Below are positions 38,501 to 46,321 of a DNA stretch of 64,000 nt, in pieces. This stretch comes from Fischerella sp. PCC 9431 (lineage in GTDB: Bacteria; Cyanobacteriota; Cyanobacteriia; Cyanobacteriales; Nostocaceae), in NCBI RefSeq assembly GCF_000447295.1, contig NZ_KE650771.1, positions 6,411,406-6,475,405 on the forward strand, in the 5' to 3' direction. A program made the translations under genes and the position numbers. The number at the start of each line of letters is the position of its first letter. Position 1 is the first letter of the stretch. The notes under the pieces were generated by a model. The model saw nothing but the letters and a program-made list of their open reading frames with translations, was not told the DNA's origin and did not search any database.

Positions 38501-40939
38501 AGATAAGTCAAACTGATGTTGAGCTAACTCTTTTATTAGACGTTCTACTGTAACTGCTGCATTAGCTTCTGACAACTTCCGCAAATCTTCCATTGGCAAG
38601 TTAAAGCTAACAGTCGGATGAATTACCTGAATGGGTTCCCCATCAACTAAGATAAATTTTGTTCGTAAGGCTTCATGACGTTTGATGATTTCGTTGATGG
38701 TTTTTTGCAGTGCAGCTATCTTTATCTGTCCCGTGAAATTAATAATAATAGGAATGTTATAAGCAGGAGTCTCAGGTGCTAACTGATGAATAAACCACAG
38801 TCCCTGCTGTGAAAAAGATAAAGGATGATAATCAGTGCTTTTCTCAACTTGAGTCAAAGTTAGTAATGGTACATCAGCTGCTGTAATTTCAGCCAGTATC
38901 TTTGTTGCCAATCCTTGAATACTCAAACCTTCAAAAAAGTCTACTACAGATACAGCGACTTCTAGATGGGTTTCGATTCGGTTTTTTAACTCAAATACTC
39001 TTAGAGAGTCAAGTCCTAAACTACTTAAAGCTTCCTGACTATCTATTTGCAAGGGTGTAGTTTTCAATACTCGCGCTACTTGCTCAACTAGATACGACTC
39101 CAATAATAGTTGAGACTCGTTTTGACTTGACGACAAGAGGGTTGGGCGATTTAGGTGAAGACTATTCTCGGTTTCTACAAAATTAATACTTTCAGTAATA
39201 CTGCTATTTATTACCTGTAATTCATTAGCTAAAAACTCTGCTTTCGTAGCACGGCGTTGAATTTTACCACTAGAGGTCTTGGGAATAGTACCTGGTTTAA
39301 TCAGAACCAACCCATAAACTTGTACCTCATGTTCCTCTGCTACTGCTTGCCGAATTGCAGCTGTCACTTCTGCTAAATTTGGTTTGGCGCGAAATTCTAT
39401 TTCTTGCACCACTACCAATTGTTCTTGATTCTCAACTTCTATACAGAAAGCTGCATTACTACCAACACGTAATGATTGATGAGAGCGTTCTGCTGTTAGT
39501 TCAATATCTTGCGGGTAAAGATTGCGGCCACGCATAATAATTAAATCTTTGGCTCTACCCGTAATAAAGACTTCTCCATTGTCTAAAAAGCCTAAGTCAC
39601 CCGTCCTGAGAAAAGGCCCTTCCCTTGTATCTTGCAAAAAGGCGTGAAAAGTTTGTTCTGTTTCTGCTTGGCGATTCCAATAGCCTTTGCCAACACTGGT
39701 ACCAGATACCCAAATTTCCCCTACTTCTTTATCTTGACAGCGAGTTAAAGTTTCTGGATTGGCAATGACAATCTGCTGCTGTGGTATGCTTCGCCCACAA
39801 CCTACTAATGTAATTGCATTCTCTTCATCAGCAGTAGCCTCAACAACATGATTGCTTTCTAGTGCAACTTTTTGTAATTTTTTTGTTGTTGGTAAAGCAG
39901 TTTTGACGCTACCAGAGACCATCAAAGTGGCCTCTGCCATACCGTAACAAGGATAAAAAGCTTCTGGACGAAAACCGCATTCAGCGAAAGTAGCTGCAAA
40001 CTTCTCTAGAGTCTCATGACGAATTGGTTCAGCACCGTTAAAAGCCACACTCCAACTGCTTAAATCTAGAGTTGAGCGTTGTTCAGGGGTAATTTTTTCA
40101 ATACAAAGTTCGTAGGCGAAGTTAGGAGCGCCACTGGTAGTTCCTTTGTAATCAGAAATCGCCTGTAACCAACGGTAAGGACGTTGGAGAAAAGCAGCTG
40201 GCGGCATCATAATACAAGGAAAACCGCCATACAAAGGTTGCAGTACGCCACCAATCAATCCCATATCATGATAGACAGGTAGCCAAGTGACAAATTTACT
40301 ATTAGAGGTATGTTCCATATACTGGCGCGTCACCTCAGCATTGTGTAGCAGGTTGCTATGAGTAAGCATGACACCTTTGGGTGTACCAGTAGAACCGGAA
40401 GTATATTGCAAAAATGCCAGAGTATCTGTATTAATAAAAGGCTCTTGCCAAGTTTCTTCTATACCAGGTGTAAGATTATCGGTAGTTAGCCAGTGAATAT
40501 TATTAATATCAAATTTATCGCCAAGCAAAGATTTTAACTGAGCTAGAATTGACCTCGTTGTCAGAATTACTGCTGTTTGTGCATCTTTTAAAATTGCCAA
40601 GATTCTGGGGGTGTTACGTTTATTGCGTGGTGGATAAGCTGGAACTGCTACCACTCCAGCATACAGACACCCAAAGAAGGCCGGTAAGTAATCGATTCCC
40701 GATGGATAGAGTAATAAGGCACGCTCACCGCTTAAACTTAATGTTTGCAGTTGAGATGCGATCGCTCTACTATGTTGATCTAATTCTTGATAGGTTAGAG
40801 TCGCTTGTTGTGTTTCTCCATTACACAGGAAGGTAAAAGCCTTAGTGTTTGCTTGTTCTACCGACCTGTAACGGAGCAGTTCCACCACTGTAGAACATTT
40901 ACAGACAATTTTTTCCCAATTATTGACATCTTGAGTCAT
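35555..40939 (-). CDS. Initiation protein FAAL-ACP-C-A-T, predicted Asn-like residue
   Basis: This 1794-residue protein starts the line. Residues 1-585 are a fatty acyl-AMP ligase (LQYTSGSTGTPKGVMLTHSN; YPCYGMAEATLMVSG) that would activate a free fatty acid and load it on the ACP (LGLDSL near 641). A C domain follows with HHIVADG near 838, then an A domain (YTSGSTGKPKG near 1326) and a carrier (GGHSLL near 1713). The pocket reads DMTKIGEVGK, close to the Asn code DLTKLGEVGK and differing from Asp mainly by Glu in place of His at the seventh position. The C domain has about nine extra residues near 917, explained by a repeat insertion. The basic C-terminal tail (QKQRESVNRQRMLMKRGK) is typical of such proteins. 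The gene is first in the minus-strand operon, facing the divergent receptor gene. Confidence 0.94.
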   Translation of the reverse strand: MTQDVNNWEKIVCKCSTVVELLRYRSVEQANTKAFTFLCNGETQQATLTYQELDQHSRAIASQLQTLSLSGERALLLYPSGIDYLPAFFGCLYAGVVAVPAYPPRNKRNTPRILAILKDAQTAVILTTRSILAQLKSLLGDKFDINNIHWLTTDNLTPGIEETWQEPFINTDTLAFLQYTSGSTGTPKGVMLTHSNLLHNAEVTRQYMEHTSNSKFVTWLPVYHDMGLIGGVLQPLYGGFPCIMMPPAAFLQRPYRWLQAISDYKGTTSGAPNFAYELCIEKITPEQRSTLDLSSWSVAFNGAEPIRHETLEKFAATFAECGFRPEAFYPCYGMAEATLMVSGSVKTALPTTKKLQKVALESNHVVEATADEENAITLVGCGRSIPQQQIVIANPETLTRCQDKEVGEIWVSGTSVGKGYWNRQAETEQTFHAFLQDTREGPFLRTGDLGFLDNGEVFITGRAKDLIIMRGRNLYPQDIELTAERSHQSLRVGSNAAFCIEVENQEQLVVVQEIEFRAKPNLAEVTAAIRQAVAEEHEVQVYGLVLIKPGTIPKTSSGKIQRRATKAEFLANELQVINSSITESINFVETENSLHLNRPTLLSSSQNESQLLLESYLVEQVARVLKTTPLQIDSQEALSSLGLDSLRVFELKNRIETHLEVAVSVVDFFEGLSIQGLATKILAEITAADVPLLTLTQVEKSTDYHPLSFSQQGLWFIHQLAPETPAYNIPIIINFTGQIKIAALQKTINEIIKRHEALRTKFILVDGEPIQVIHPTVSFNLPMEDLRKLSEANAAVTVERLIKELAQHQFDLSCQPLLHGSLLRLTDHKYKLLITFHHIVADGWSIGVFIRELTALYEAFANGKPSPLPELPIQYVDFAYWQRKNLHPERIQNLLTYWKQQLGGKLPVLDLPCDHPRRRGGAYRKTSPVQNFNGAKAQLSLSKTLTEALKQLSYQENATLFMTLLAAFKTLLYRYTGQTDILVGSPVANRNSVEVESLIGLFVNILVLRTDLSEQPSFRELLARVKSTALEAYVHQDLPFDKLVEELQPERDLSYNPLFQVMFVLQNVPLSTPQQSDISLTFAEGDNGCAKFDLTLFMEDREQGLVATLEYNADLFNADTIDRMLGHFSTLLESIIANPSQCITDLPLLMDREKQHLLFEFNNTKTEYPADQCLHQLFEAQVDRTPDAIAAVFGNEQLTYRQLNQQANQLAHYLQKLGVQPEIPVGICIERSITMLIGLLGILKAGGAYVPLDPTYPQERLAFMLKDVQASILITQKHLLENLPKHTAEVVCLDEDWQAIEQESQKNPVNSLIPDNLAYIIYTSGSTGKPKGTLIHHRGLVNYLVWCSQAYKVQQGEGAPVHSSMSFDMTITGLFSPLLVGNKVELLPENQGIETLAKALQNKLNYSLVKITPAQLLLLSQQLSPIAAKGKTNAFIIGGENLLTDSIAFWRDFAPDTILVNEYGPTETVVGCCIYQVPQSEINSASVPIGQPIANTQLYVLNQYYQPVPMGVPGELYIGGVGVARGYLNRPELTAEKFVPNPFSKEPGARLYKTGDLVRYCSNGNLEFLGRIDHQVKVRGYRIELKEIEALLCEYPGVQDTIVLMREDVPGDQRLVVYFVTKIDATVSGSNLRNFLKEQLPDYMLPSAFVPMQALPLTTNGKVDRQALPIPDRDRPDLQAVYEAPRSEVERAIANIWREVLHLEKVGVNDNFFDIGGHSLLMVQANHKIREVLQFNISVVEMFQNPTIKSLTKYINLNSKETSAFESLNNRVQKQRESVNRQRMLMKRGKNVNQ
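38162..38195. repeat. In-frame palindromic repeat insertion within the first condensation domain
   Basis: The palindrome TCCGCGTCTACGCGGA (38180-38195) and its left flank encode about nine residues (RRGGAYRKT). These are absent from the matching position of the other C domains in this window, where a short PRPxxQTxxGA loop is found. The extra 27 nt keep the frame. The sequence resembles dispersed palindromes of Nostoc-type genomes. Confidence 0.65.
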
Positions 40940-41021
40940 CGTACTTTCAAAACCATACTCACAAAGAAGTCTTAGAGTTGGCTACCAGTAGTCTAAACAC
41001 CTACTTTGAGGGATTTGTAGT

Positions 41022-41037
41022 GAGGACTAAAGTCCTC
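41022..41037. repeat. Small hairpin repeat
   Basis: GAGGACTAAAGTCCTC is a 6-bp stem with a 4-nt loop inside GTAGTGAGGAC-like sequence. This resembles dispersed palindromic repeats of filamentous cyanobacteria. It could also affect the leader of the biosynthetic operon. Confidence 0.5.
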
Positions 41038-41135
41038 TATGAGCGCTTGACGCGCAGCGTTCCCACAAGGTAGCCCTGACTACGAACCCAGAATAGTTCG
41101 TGTGGTGAAGACTAGTAATAGCTTTGTTTAAAGCT

Positions 41136-41285
41136 GCACCATCCCCATATCCCGCCAATAAATAAATTTATAGTCTAGTAGCTAAAGTCAGATTTATCTG
41201 ACTAGGACAGTGTTTGAGCCGTTTTAACGGACTTATGCTATTAGCCTCACCAATTAATTTATTGGCGGGATATGGGGTTGGTGCA
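41136..41285. mobile_element. MITE-like element with about 30-bp terminal inverted repeats
   Basis: The left end TGCACCATCCCCATATCCCG (41136-41155, continuing CCAATAAAT) is repeated in inverse orientation at 41254-41285, with one mismatch in the first 29 bases. The interior is about 90 bp and non-coding. No transposase is encoded. No clear target-site duplication was seen. Confidence 0.6.
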
Positions 41286-41388
41286 AGATATCAGTTAACC
41301 TTCGGTTTTTAACAAGACTAGTAGACTATTGCTATTAATTTGCAATTGTTTGTAGCATAAAGCAACTTAGCCAAGATAGCAAGCAACT

Positions 41389-41407
41389 ATTAATTATTAT
41401 CAATAAG
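41389..41407. promoter_or_regulatory. Candidate Fur box
   Basis: The minus-strand reading TTATTGATAATAATTA resembles the GATAAT/ATTATC core of Fur operators. It lies between two divergent iron-related units, where a Fur site would be expected. This is a weak motif in AT-rich DNA. Confidence 0.35.
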
Positions 41408-41823
41408 ACTTATCATCCTCTCACCACGACACAAACCTGCTTATCAAGAAAAAATCTATCTCAAGATTGGTGACAAACTCTTCCTTGATCATACTTTTTT
41501 CAAAATAGATTCATGAAATATTACCGATCATCTGAATTATAAGAGTTTGATCACATAACGGTAATTAACCATGTTATTAAAGGTAAGATTCAATAAATAC
41601 TTGCCCGCATCAAACAGTTGTGATAATCTTTCCTAATAGTTTAGTAGCTAGATGCAAATAATTTGCAGCTATTTCTTGATAACTCTTGAGATATGATACC
41701 AAGATTATCGATAAAATATCGCGTCATTGATTGGGACGTGAGGTTTTTGATTGGGTGTGAGGATGAGTATCAAGATGCAATTAGAGCCGTTAATTAAAAG
41801 CCTGTTAATTACAGGTTCAGTTC

Positions 41824-41830
41824 AAGGAGG
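41824..41830 (+). promoter_or_regulatory. Ribosome binding site deciding the receptor start
   Basis: AAGGAGG stands 7 nt before the ATG at 41838. The upstream in-frame start at 41751 has no such site, and starting there would place 29 residues before the signal peptide. Confidence 0.8.
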
Positions 41831-41837
41831 AGTACGA

Positions 41838-44801
41838 ATGAAGTCTGGATTGATGAGTGATATACGTTCGGTGGGATTAGCTTTAGCGGTAATTAGCAGC
41901 TTGGTACTACCAGCTTACGCAGGAACCCAGACACAGGCAGTAAAACTATCTGATCTTGATAGCAAAAAACCTCACTCTACCAGTGCTACACAGTTGCTTG
42001 TGCAAAACAGCAATAATTTAGTTACTAAGATTACAGGCGTTAAAGTCAATACTACAGATCAAGGTATCGAAGTTATTTTAGAAAGTGCAAACCCAGAAGC
42101 ACTCAAACCAGTAAATAATAATCAAGGCAATAGTTTCATCGCCGACATACCCAATGCAGTCTTAGCACTGCCAAGAGGTGGAAATTTTACTCAAAATAAC
42201 CCTGCACCAGGAATTGTATCTATCAGTGTCACTCAAGCTAATACCAATACTCTCAGACTAACAGTAATCGGTGAAAAAGGTTTACCGAATACAGAGTTAT
42301 TTGATAGTGATGAAGGTTTGATTTTTGGGGTTACACCAGTTGCAACTACCACTAATTCCCAACAGCCAACACCAACGCCATCAGCATCTCAAACGGTGAC
42401 AGAAGTTACAGGAGTGCAACTTAATTCCACTAACAACGGTTTGGAAATCATCTTGGCAACACCAGATGGCGAGAAATTGCAAGTGTCATCTCAAACTGAA
42501 GGCAACACATATATAGCTAATATTCCCTCGGCTCAATTGCGCTTACCCAGTGGCAATACCTTCCGTCAAGAGCAACCTGTTGCTGGAATTAGTGAAATCA
42601 TCTTGACAAACCTTGATGCCAAAACTATTAGAGTTGCTGTGACAGGGGTAAACAGTATTCCTAAAGTAGAGTTATTTGATAGTGACCAAGGTTTAATTTT
42701 TGGTGTCGCCTCAACTTCATCTTCTCCCCAAGCTGACTCGCAACCCCAAACACCAACAGCACCAACTACCCAGTCTGAAGAGCCATCAGCTTCTGACGAA
42801 CCTATTGAGTTGATTGTCACAGGTGAACAAGACGGATATCTTGTACAAGATTCATCCACTGCAATAAAAATTGATGCTCCGCTACTTGATATTCCCGCAT
42901 CAGTTCAGGTGATACCGAAAGAAGTTATCGAAGATCGTCAGGTAGTAAGACTGAATGAGTTAGCTAATAACGTAAGTGGCGTACAACAGCAATCAGGCTA
43001 TGGTGGCCTATCTTCTTCAGGTTACTTTATTCGTGGTTTTGAGTCAGGTTTTGAAGGTCTTCGCAACGGATTTAAAGATTTTGGTTTTACTAGTCCTCGC
43101 GACGTTGCGAATGTTGAGCGAGTTGAGTTTCTCAAAGGCCCAGCATCGGTGCTGTATGGAAGTGCCAATAACCCTGGTGGTGTGGTCAACACAATAACTA
43201 AAAAACCTTCACCAGACCCTTTTTACAGGGTAGGTATGACGATTGGAAGTTATGACTTTTACCGTCCAACAATTGATTTGACTGGCCCCTTAACAACTGA
43301 TAAATCAGTACTGTACCGTCTGAATGTTGCCTACGAAAACTCTGGTAGCTTCCGAGATTTCGTAGAAAACGAAAGCTTCTTTATATCTCCCGTAGTCAGC
43401 GTAAATATTGGACCCAGAACCAATATGACGTTTGAGTACGAATATCAAAACTATGACTATACCTTTGATAGAGGGTTTCCGCCTGGAAACGTGTTTTTCC
43501 AAGTTCCTATTAGCAGGTTTTTAGGAGAGCCTGACTTCAATAACGCTGAGTTTAAATCCAATGTTTTTACCTATAACTTAGAACACCAGTTTAGTGATGA
43601 TTGGAAATTTCGCCAAGGGTTTAACATCACTAGTGTCAATGGGAATACTCGAATAGCGCGTAACGCCAATTTCTCTGAACCTTTCTTGGAAGAAGACGGT
43701 CGGACACTTCCACGAGTTGCTGAGACAACAGATGAGGAGCAAGAAAACATTTCTCTGCAAACCGAAGTGAGCGGTAAGTTTAATACAGGTTCTATCCGTC
43801 ATAATGTGTTATTTGGAGTAGAACTAGCAAACTACAGATATAGTTACGATTTTTTCAGCGCTCCAATTGGTGGCATAGATATCTTTAATCCGGTCTATGG
43901 TGCTCAACCAGGAACCTTTGAACGGTCTTTTGCTGATGAGTATGGCGGTAATAATGTAGCAGTTTATTTCCAGAATCTAATTGAATTAACACCTAATTTA
44001 AAATTGTTAGCTGGTGGTCGCTTTGATTGGGTAGATTCTTTCTACACCGACTTAGTAGCCAATGCTTATGATCTGAGAACATCTGATTCTCAATTTTCGC
44101 CAAGAGTTGGTCTTGTGTATCAACCCACTGACTCTACTTCAGTTTATGCGAGCTGGTCAAACTCATTTAATCCACAATTTTTTGGACGCAGCCGTACAAA
44201 TGAGCAGTTTCAGCCAGAAACTTCTGAACAATTTGAGGTTGGTATTAAACAGGAATTTTTTAACAAGCGTCTCTCGGCTACTTTGGCATATTTTGACATT
44301 ACAAAAAACAATGTACTAACTACTGATCCTGTAGACCCCAACTTCAGTATTCAAACTGGTGAGCAAAAAAGTCGTGGTGTTGAATTAGATGTTGTTGGTG
44401 AAATCGTACCAGGATGGAAAATCATCGCTACCTATGCCTATACAGATGCTTATGTTAGCGAAGACAATGATCCAGAATTGGTGAATAATAGATTACAAGC
44501 TGTACCATACAATAGCGCCAGTCTGTGGACAACCTATGAATTTCAACAAGGTAGCTTGCAAGGTTTAGGATTTGGTGTGGGGCTTGTTTATGTGGACGAA
44601 CGAGAAGCTACTCTGCCAAACACTATCAAAATCCCCTCTTATGTAAGAACTGATGCTAGTATCTTTTATCGCCGGGATAATTGGCGAGCAGCTATCAATA
44701 TCAAGAATCTGTTTGATACAGAGTATTATGAATCTCAACGTTTTTATATAGTACCTGGTGCGCCGTTAACTATATTGGGAACAGTTTCTTTTGATTTTTG
44801 A
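41838..44801 (+). CDS. TonB-dependent siderophore receptor with two AMIN domains
   Basis: From the ATG with the strong AAGGAGG site the protein has 987 residues. A signal peptide ends near LPAYAG. Two AMIN-like repeats follow, each beginning V-T-[KE]-[IV]-T-G-V and ending ELFDSDxGLIFGV, separated by a Thr/Ser/Pro/Gln-rich linker. Then come a plug domain (PASVQVIPKEVIEDRQVVRL; VEFLKGPASVLYGS; NNPGGVVNTITKKP) and a 22-strand-type barrel ending in Phe (TILGTVSFDF). AMIN domains bind cell-wall components and are typical of cyanobacterial outer-membrane receptors. The protein should import the ferric form of the siderophore made by the neighbouring cluster. It is transcribed away from the biosynthetic operon and converges on the export/uptake operon. 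The exact ligand is inferred from position only. Confidence 0.95.
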   Translation: MKSGLMSDIRSVGLALAVISSLVLPAYAGTQTQAVKLSDLDSKKPHSTSATQLLVQNSNNLVTKITGVKVNTTDQGIEVILESANPEALKPVNNNQGNSFIADIPNAVLALPRGGNFTQNNPAPGIVSISVTQANTNTLRLTVIGEKGLPNTELFDSDEGLIFGVTPVATTTNSQQPTPTPSASQTVTEVTGVQLNSTNNGLEIILATPDGEKLQVSSQTEGNTYIANIPSAQLRLPSGNTFRQEQPVAGISEIILTNLDAKTIRVAVTGVNSIPKVELFDSDQGLIFGVASTSSSPQADSQPQTPTAPTTQSEEPSASDEPIELIVTGEQDGYLVQDSSTAIKIDAPLLDIPASVQVIPKEVIEDRQVVRLNELANNVSGVQQQSGYGGLSSSGYFIRGFESGFEGLRNGFKDFGFTSPRDVANVERVEFLKGPASVLYGSANNPGGVVNTITKKPSPDPFYRVGMTIGSYDFYRPTIDLTGPLTTDKSVLYRLNVAYENSGSFRDFVENESFFISPVVSVNIGPRTNMTFEYEYQNYDYTFDRGFPPGNVFFQVPISRFLGEPDFNNAEFKSNVFTYNLEHQFSDDWKFRQGFNITSVNGNTRIARNANFSEPFLEEDGRTLPRVAETTDEEQENISLQTEVSGKFNTGSIRHNVLFGVELANYRYSYDFFSAPIGGIDIFNPVYGAQPGTFERSFADEYGGNNVAVYFQNLIELTPNLKLLAGGRFDWVDSFYTDLVANAYDLRTSDSQFSPRVGLVYQPTDSTSVYASWSNSFNPQFFGRSRTNEQFQPETSEQFEVGIKQEFFNKRLSATLAYFDITKNNVLTTDPVDPNFSIQTGEQKSRGVELDVVGEIVPGWKIIATYAYTDAYVSEDNDPELVNNRLQAVPYNSASLWTTYEFQQGSLQGLGFGVGLVYVDEREATLPNTIKIPSYVRTDASIFYRRDNWRAAINIKNLFDTEYYESQRFYIVPGAPLTILGTVSFDF

Positions 44802-44860
44802 TGTAGGCTAATACCATTTTAGATTTTGGATTGGGAAACTCTTTCTGCCTAAAAGTTTTA

Positions 44861-44898
44861 GGGTTGTTAGTGAGCGCTTAAGCGCTCACTAACAACCC
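44861..44898. terminator. Perfect 38-bp palindrome between convergent genes, likely bidirectional terminator
   Basis: GGGTTGTTAGTGAGCGCTT is followed directly by its exact reverse complement. It lies between the receptor stop (44801) and the MFS stop (44954). There is no clear T-tract on either side, so it may be a dispersed repeat that also acts as a terminator. Confidence 0.6.
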
Positions 44899-44953
44899 AG
44901 TAAAGTTGCAATAATCAGCGGGAAAGCCCACTCCTTCAAGGGGTGAGATGAGC

Positions 44954-46285
44954 CTAATTTAACTGACCATACTCTGCATCATGGTCTAGCACAATAGTTT
45001 CTACATCCCGTAACACGCGTACAGAAAACCCTAGCAAACCAACCAGTAACATCCACACAGCACAAATCACATATAAAAGAGCTATCCCTGCACCAGTACC
45101 AGTTCCCAATAATCCTCCGAATATACCAACCAAAACACCTTCTGATTGCAACGCAGGTGTAAAAACATGATCTGCCAAAGGCCCTGCTACTAAGTAGCCT
45201 ACCGCAGAAGCTATCTGCAAAAATAGCGATCGCGCTGCAAAAATTCTTCCTTGCATATTAGGAGGTACTTTAGCTAACCAAATAGCAGTATCCGAACTCC
45301 CATTTAAGGGAAAATTTAATGATGAGCAAAATTGTGCAGGAATCCAAACCCAAGGAGTTCTACCTAAACCAAAGACAATTTTACTTAAACCTGCGCCGAT
45401 CATCCCCAATAAAACGCCTTTAATTTTCCGTCTAAAACCGCCCCAAGTACTAAGAATTATTGCTCCCATCACACCACCAAAACCAGCAGCAGAAGCTAAA
45501 CTACCTAGCACTAAAGTATTATTATTTGTTCTTGACAAAATCATCGGTGAGTATAGGGAATTACCAATGTCATGGGGAAGCCAAAATAATAAATTAACTA
45601 CTAACAGTGCTAGTAAGCTTTTTTGCTTATTAATGTAGTGCCAACCAAATCCCAAATCTCGCCAAATATTGGCTACTTTTTCATTTTCTGTTGTTGGTGC
45701 TGGTTGAGGGATACTTACTAATAATAAGCTGCTAATTGCGATCGCAAAAGTAAATATATCGATTAGCCAAATTCCTAAAAAACCAATAATTGTGTAAAGA
45801 TATCCAGCCAAGGCGGGTGCAATTATATTGCTTCCGTAACTAGACAAAAATTCTAGGCTACTAGCACGGGTATAATGTTTTTTAGGAATCATCAGTGATA
45901 CTGATGACGAGTATGCTAAAAACTGAAATTGATTGAAGGTTCCGACAATAGCGCCTGTGAGGTAAAAGTGCCAAATTTGTAGATGATTGCTCAGATACAA
46001 CAATAAAACCACAATAGTAGTGAGAACCGCTACTGTATCACCTAACATCATCAATAGTTTTCGGTTAAAGCGATCTACAATTACACCACTGATGGGCGTA
46101 ATAATAATACTAGGAAGTAAACTAAAAAAACCCACTAGAGTCAGGGTCGTTGCTTTACCTGTAATTTCCCATGCCCAAATTTCAATCGCAAAACTGGTCA
46201 TGCTGCTACCAATAGTAGACACTAGTTGACCCAGCCAAACGATCATAAAATTACGCATACTGGCAGGGTTTGGTTGTTGTGGCAT
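44954..46285 (-). CDS. MFS transporter, candidate siderophore exporter (EntS-like)
   Basis: This 443-residue membrane protein has about 12 hydrophobic segments and the MFS loop 2-3 signature GVIVDRFNRKLLMMLGD. The overall pattern (MRNFMIVWLGQLVSTIGSSM at the start) fits the DHA3/EntS group of drug and siderophore exporters. It would work in the inner membrane by proton antiport. It ends the minus-strand set that contains the FhuF-like reductase, 36 bp downstream of that gene. In this context, export of the newly made siderophore is the most likely job. Import or multidrug efflux cannot be excluded from sequence. Confidence 0.9.
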   Translation of the reverse strand: MPQQPNPASMRNFMIVWLGQLVSTIGSSMTSFAIEIWAWEITGKATTLTLVGFFSLLPSIIITPISGVIVDRFNRKLLMMLGDTVAVLTTIVVLLLYLSNHLQIWHFYLTGAIVGTFNQFQFLAYSSSVSLMIPKKHYTRASSLEFLSSYGSNIIAPALAGYLYTIIGFLGIWLIDIFTFAIAISSLLLVSIPQPAPTTENEKVANIWRDLGFGWHYINKQKSLLALLVVNLLFWLPHDIGNSLYSPMILSRTNNNTLVLGSLASAAGFGGVMGAIILSTWGGFRRKIKGVLLGMIGAGLSKIVFGLGRTPWVWIPAQFCSSLNFPLNGSSDTAIWLAKVPPNMQGRIFAARSLFLQIASAVGYLVAGPLADHVFTPALQSEGVLVGIFGGLLGTGTGAGIALLYVICAVWMLLVGLLGFSVRVLRDVETIVLDHDAEYGQLN

Positions 46286-46321
46286 TTGTAGTATTTTTCA
46301 GTAATTAGATTTAATCTCAAG

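Larger units (their letters stand above)
40940..41837. other. Divergent intergenic region between siderophore biosynthesis and receptor genes
   Basis: This 898-bp stretch has no convincing gene. It should hold the promoters of the leftward FAAL-NRPS operon and the rightward TonB receptor. Within it are a short GAGGAC/GTCCTC hairpin, a 150-bp element with long inverted ends, a candidate Fur box, and the receptor's strong ribosome binding site. The rest is AT-rich. Confidence 0.7.

Noticed and set aside
41136..41285. Complete insertion sequence
   Set aside because: The element is only 150 bp and has no transposase reading frame, so only a MITE-like call is supportable.
41751..41837. Longer N-terminus for the TonB receptor
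   Set aside because: The ATG at 41838 has an AAGGAGG site at proper distance and leads straight into a good signal peptide; the upstream start has neither.
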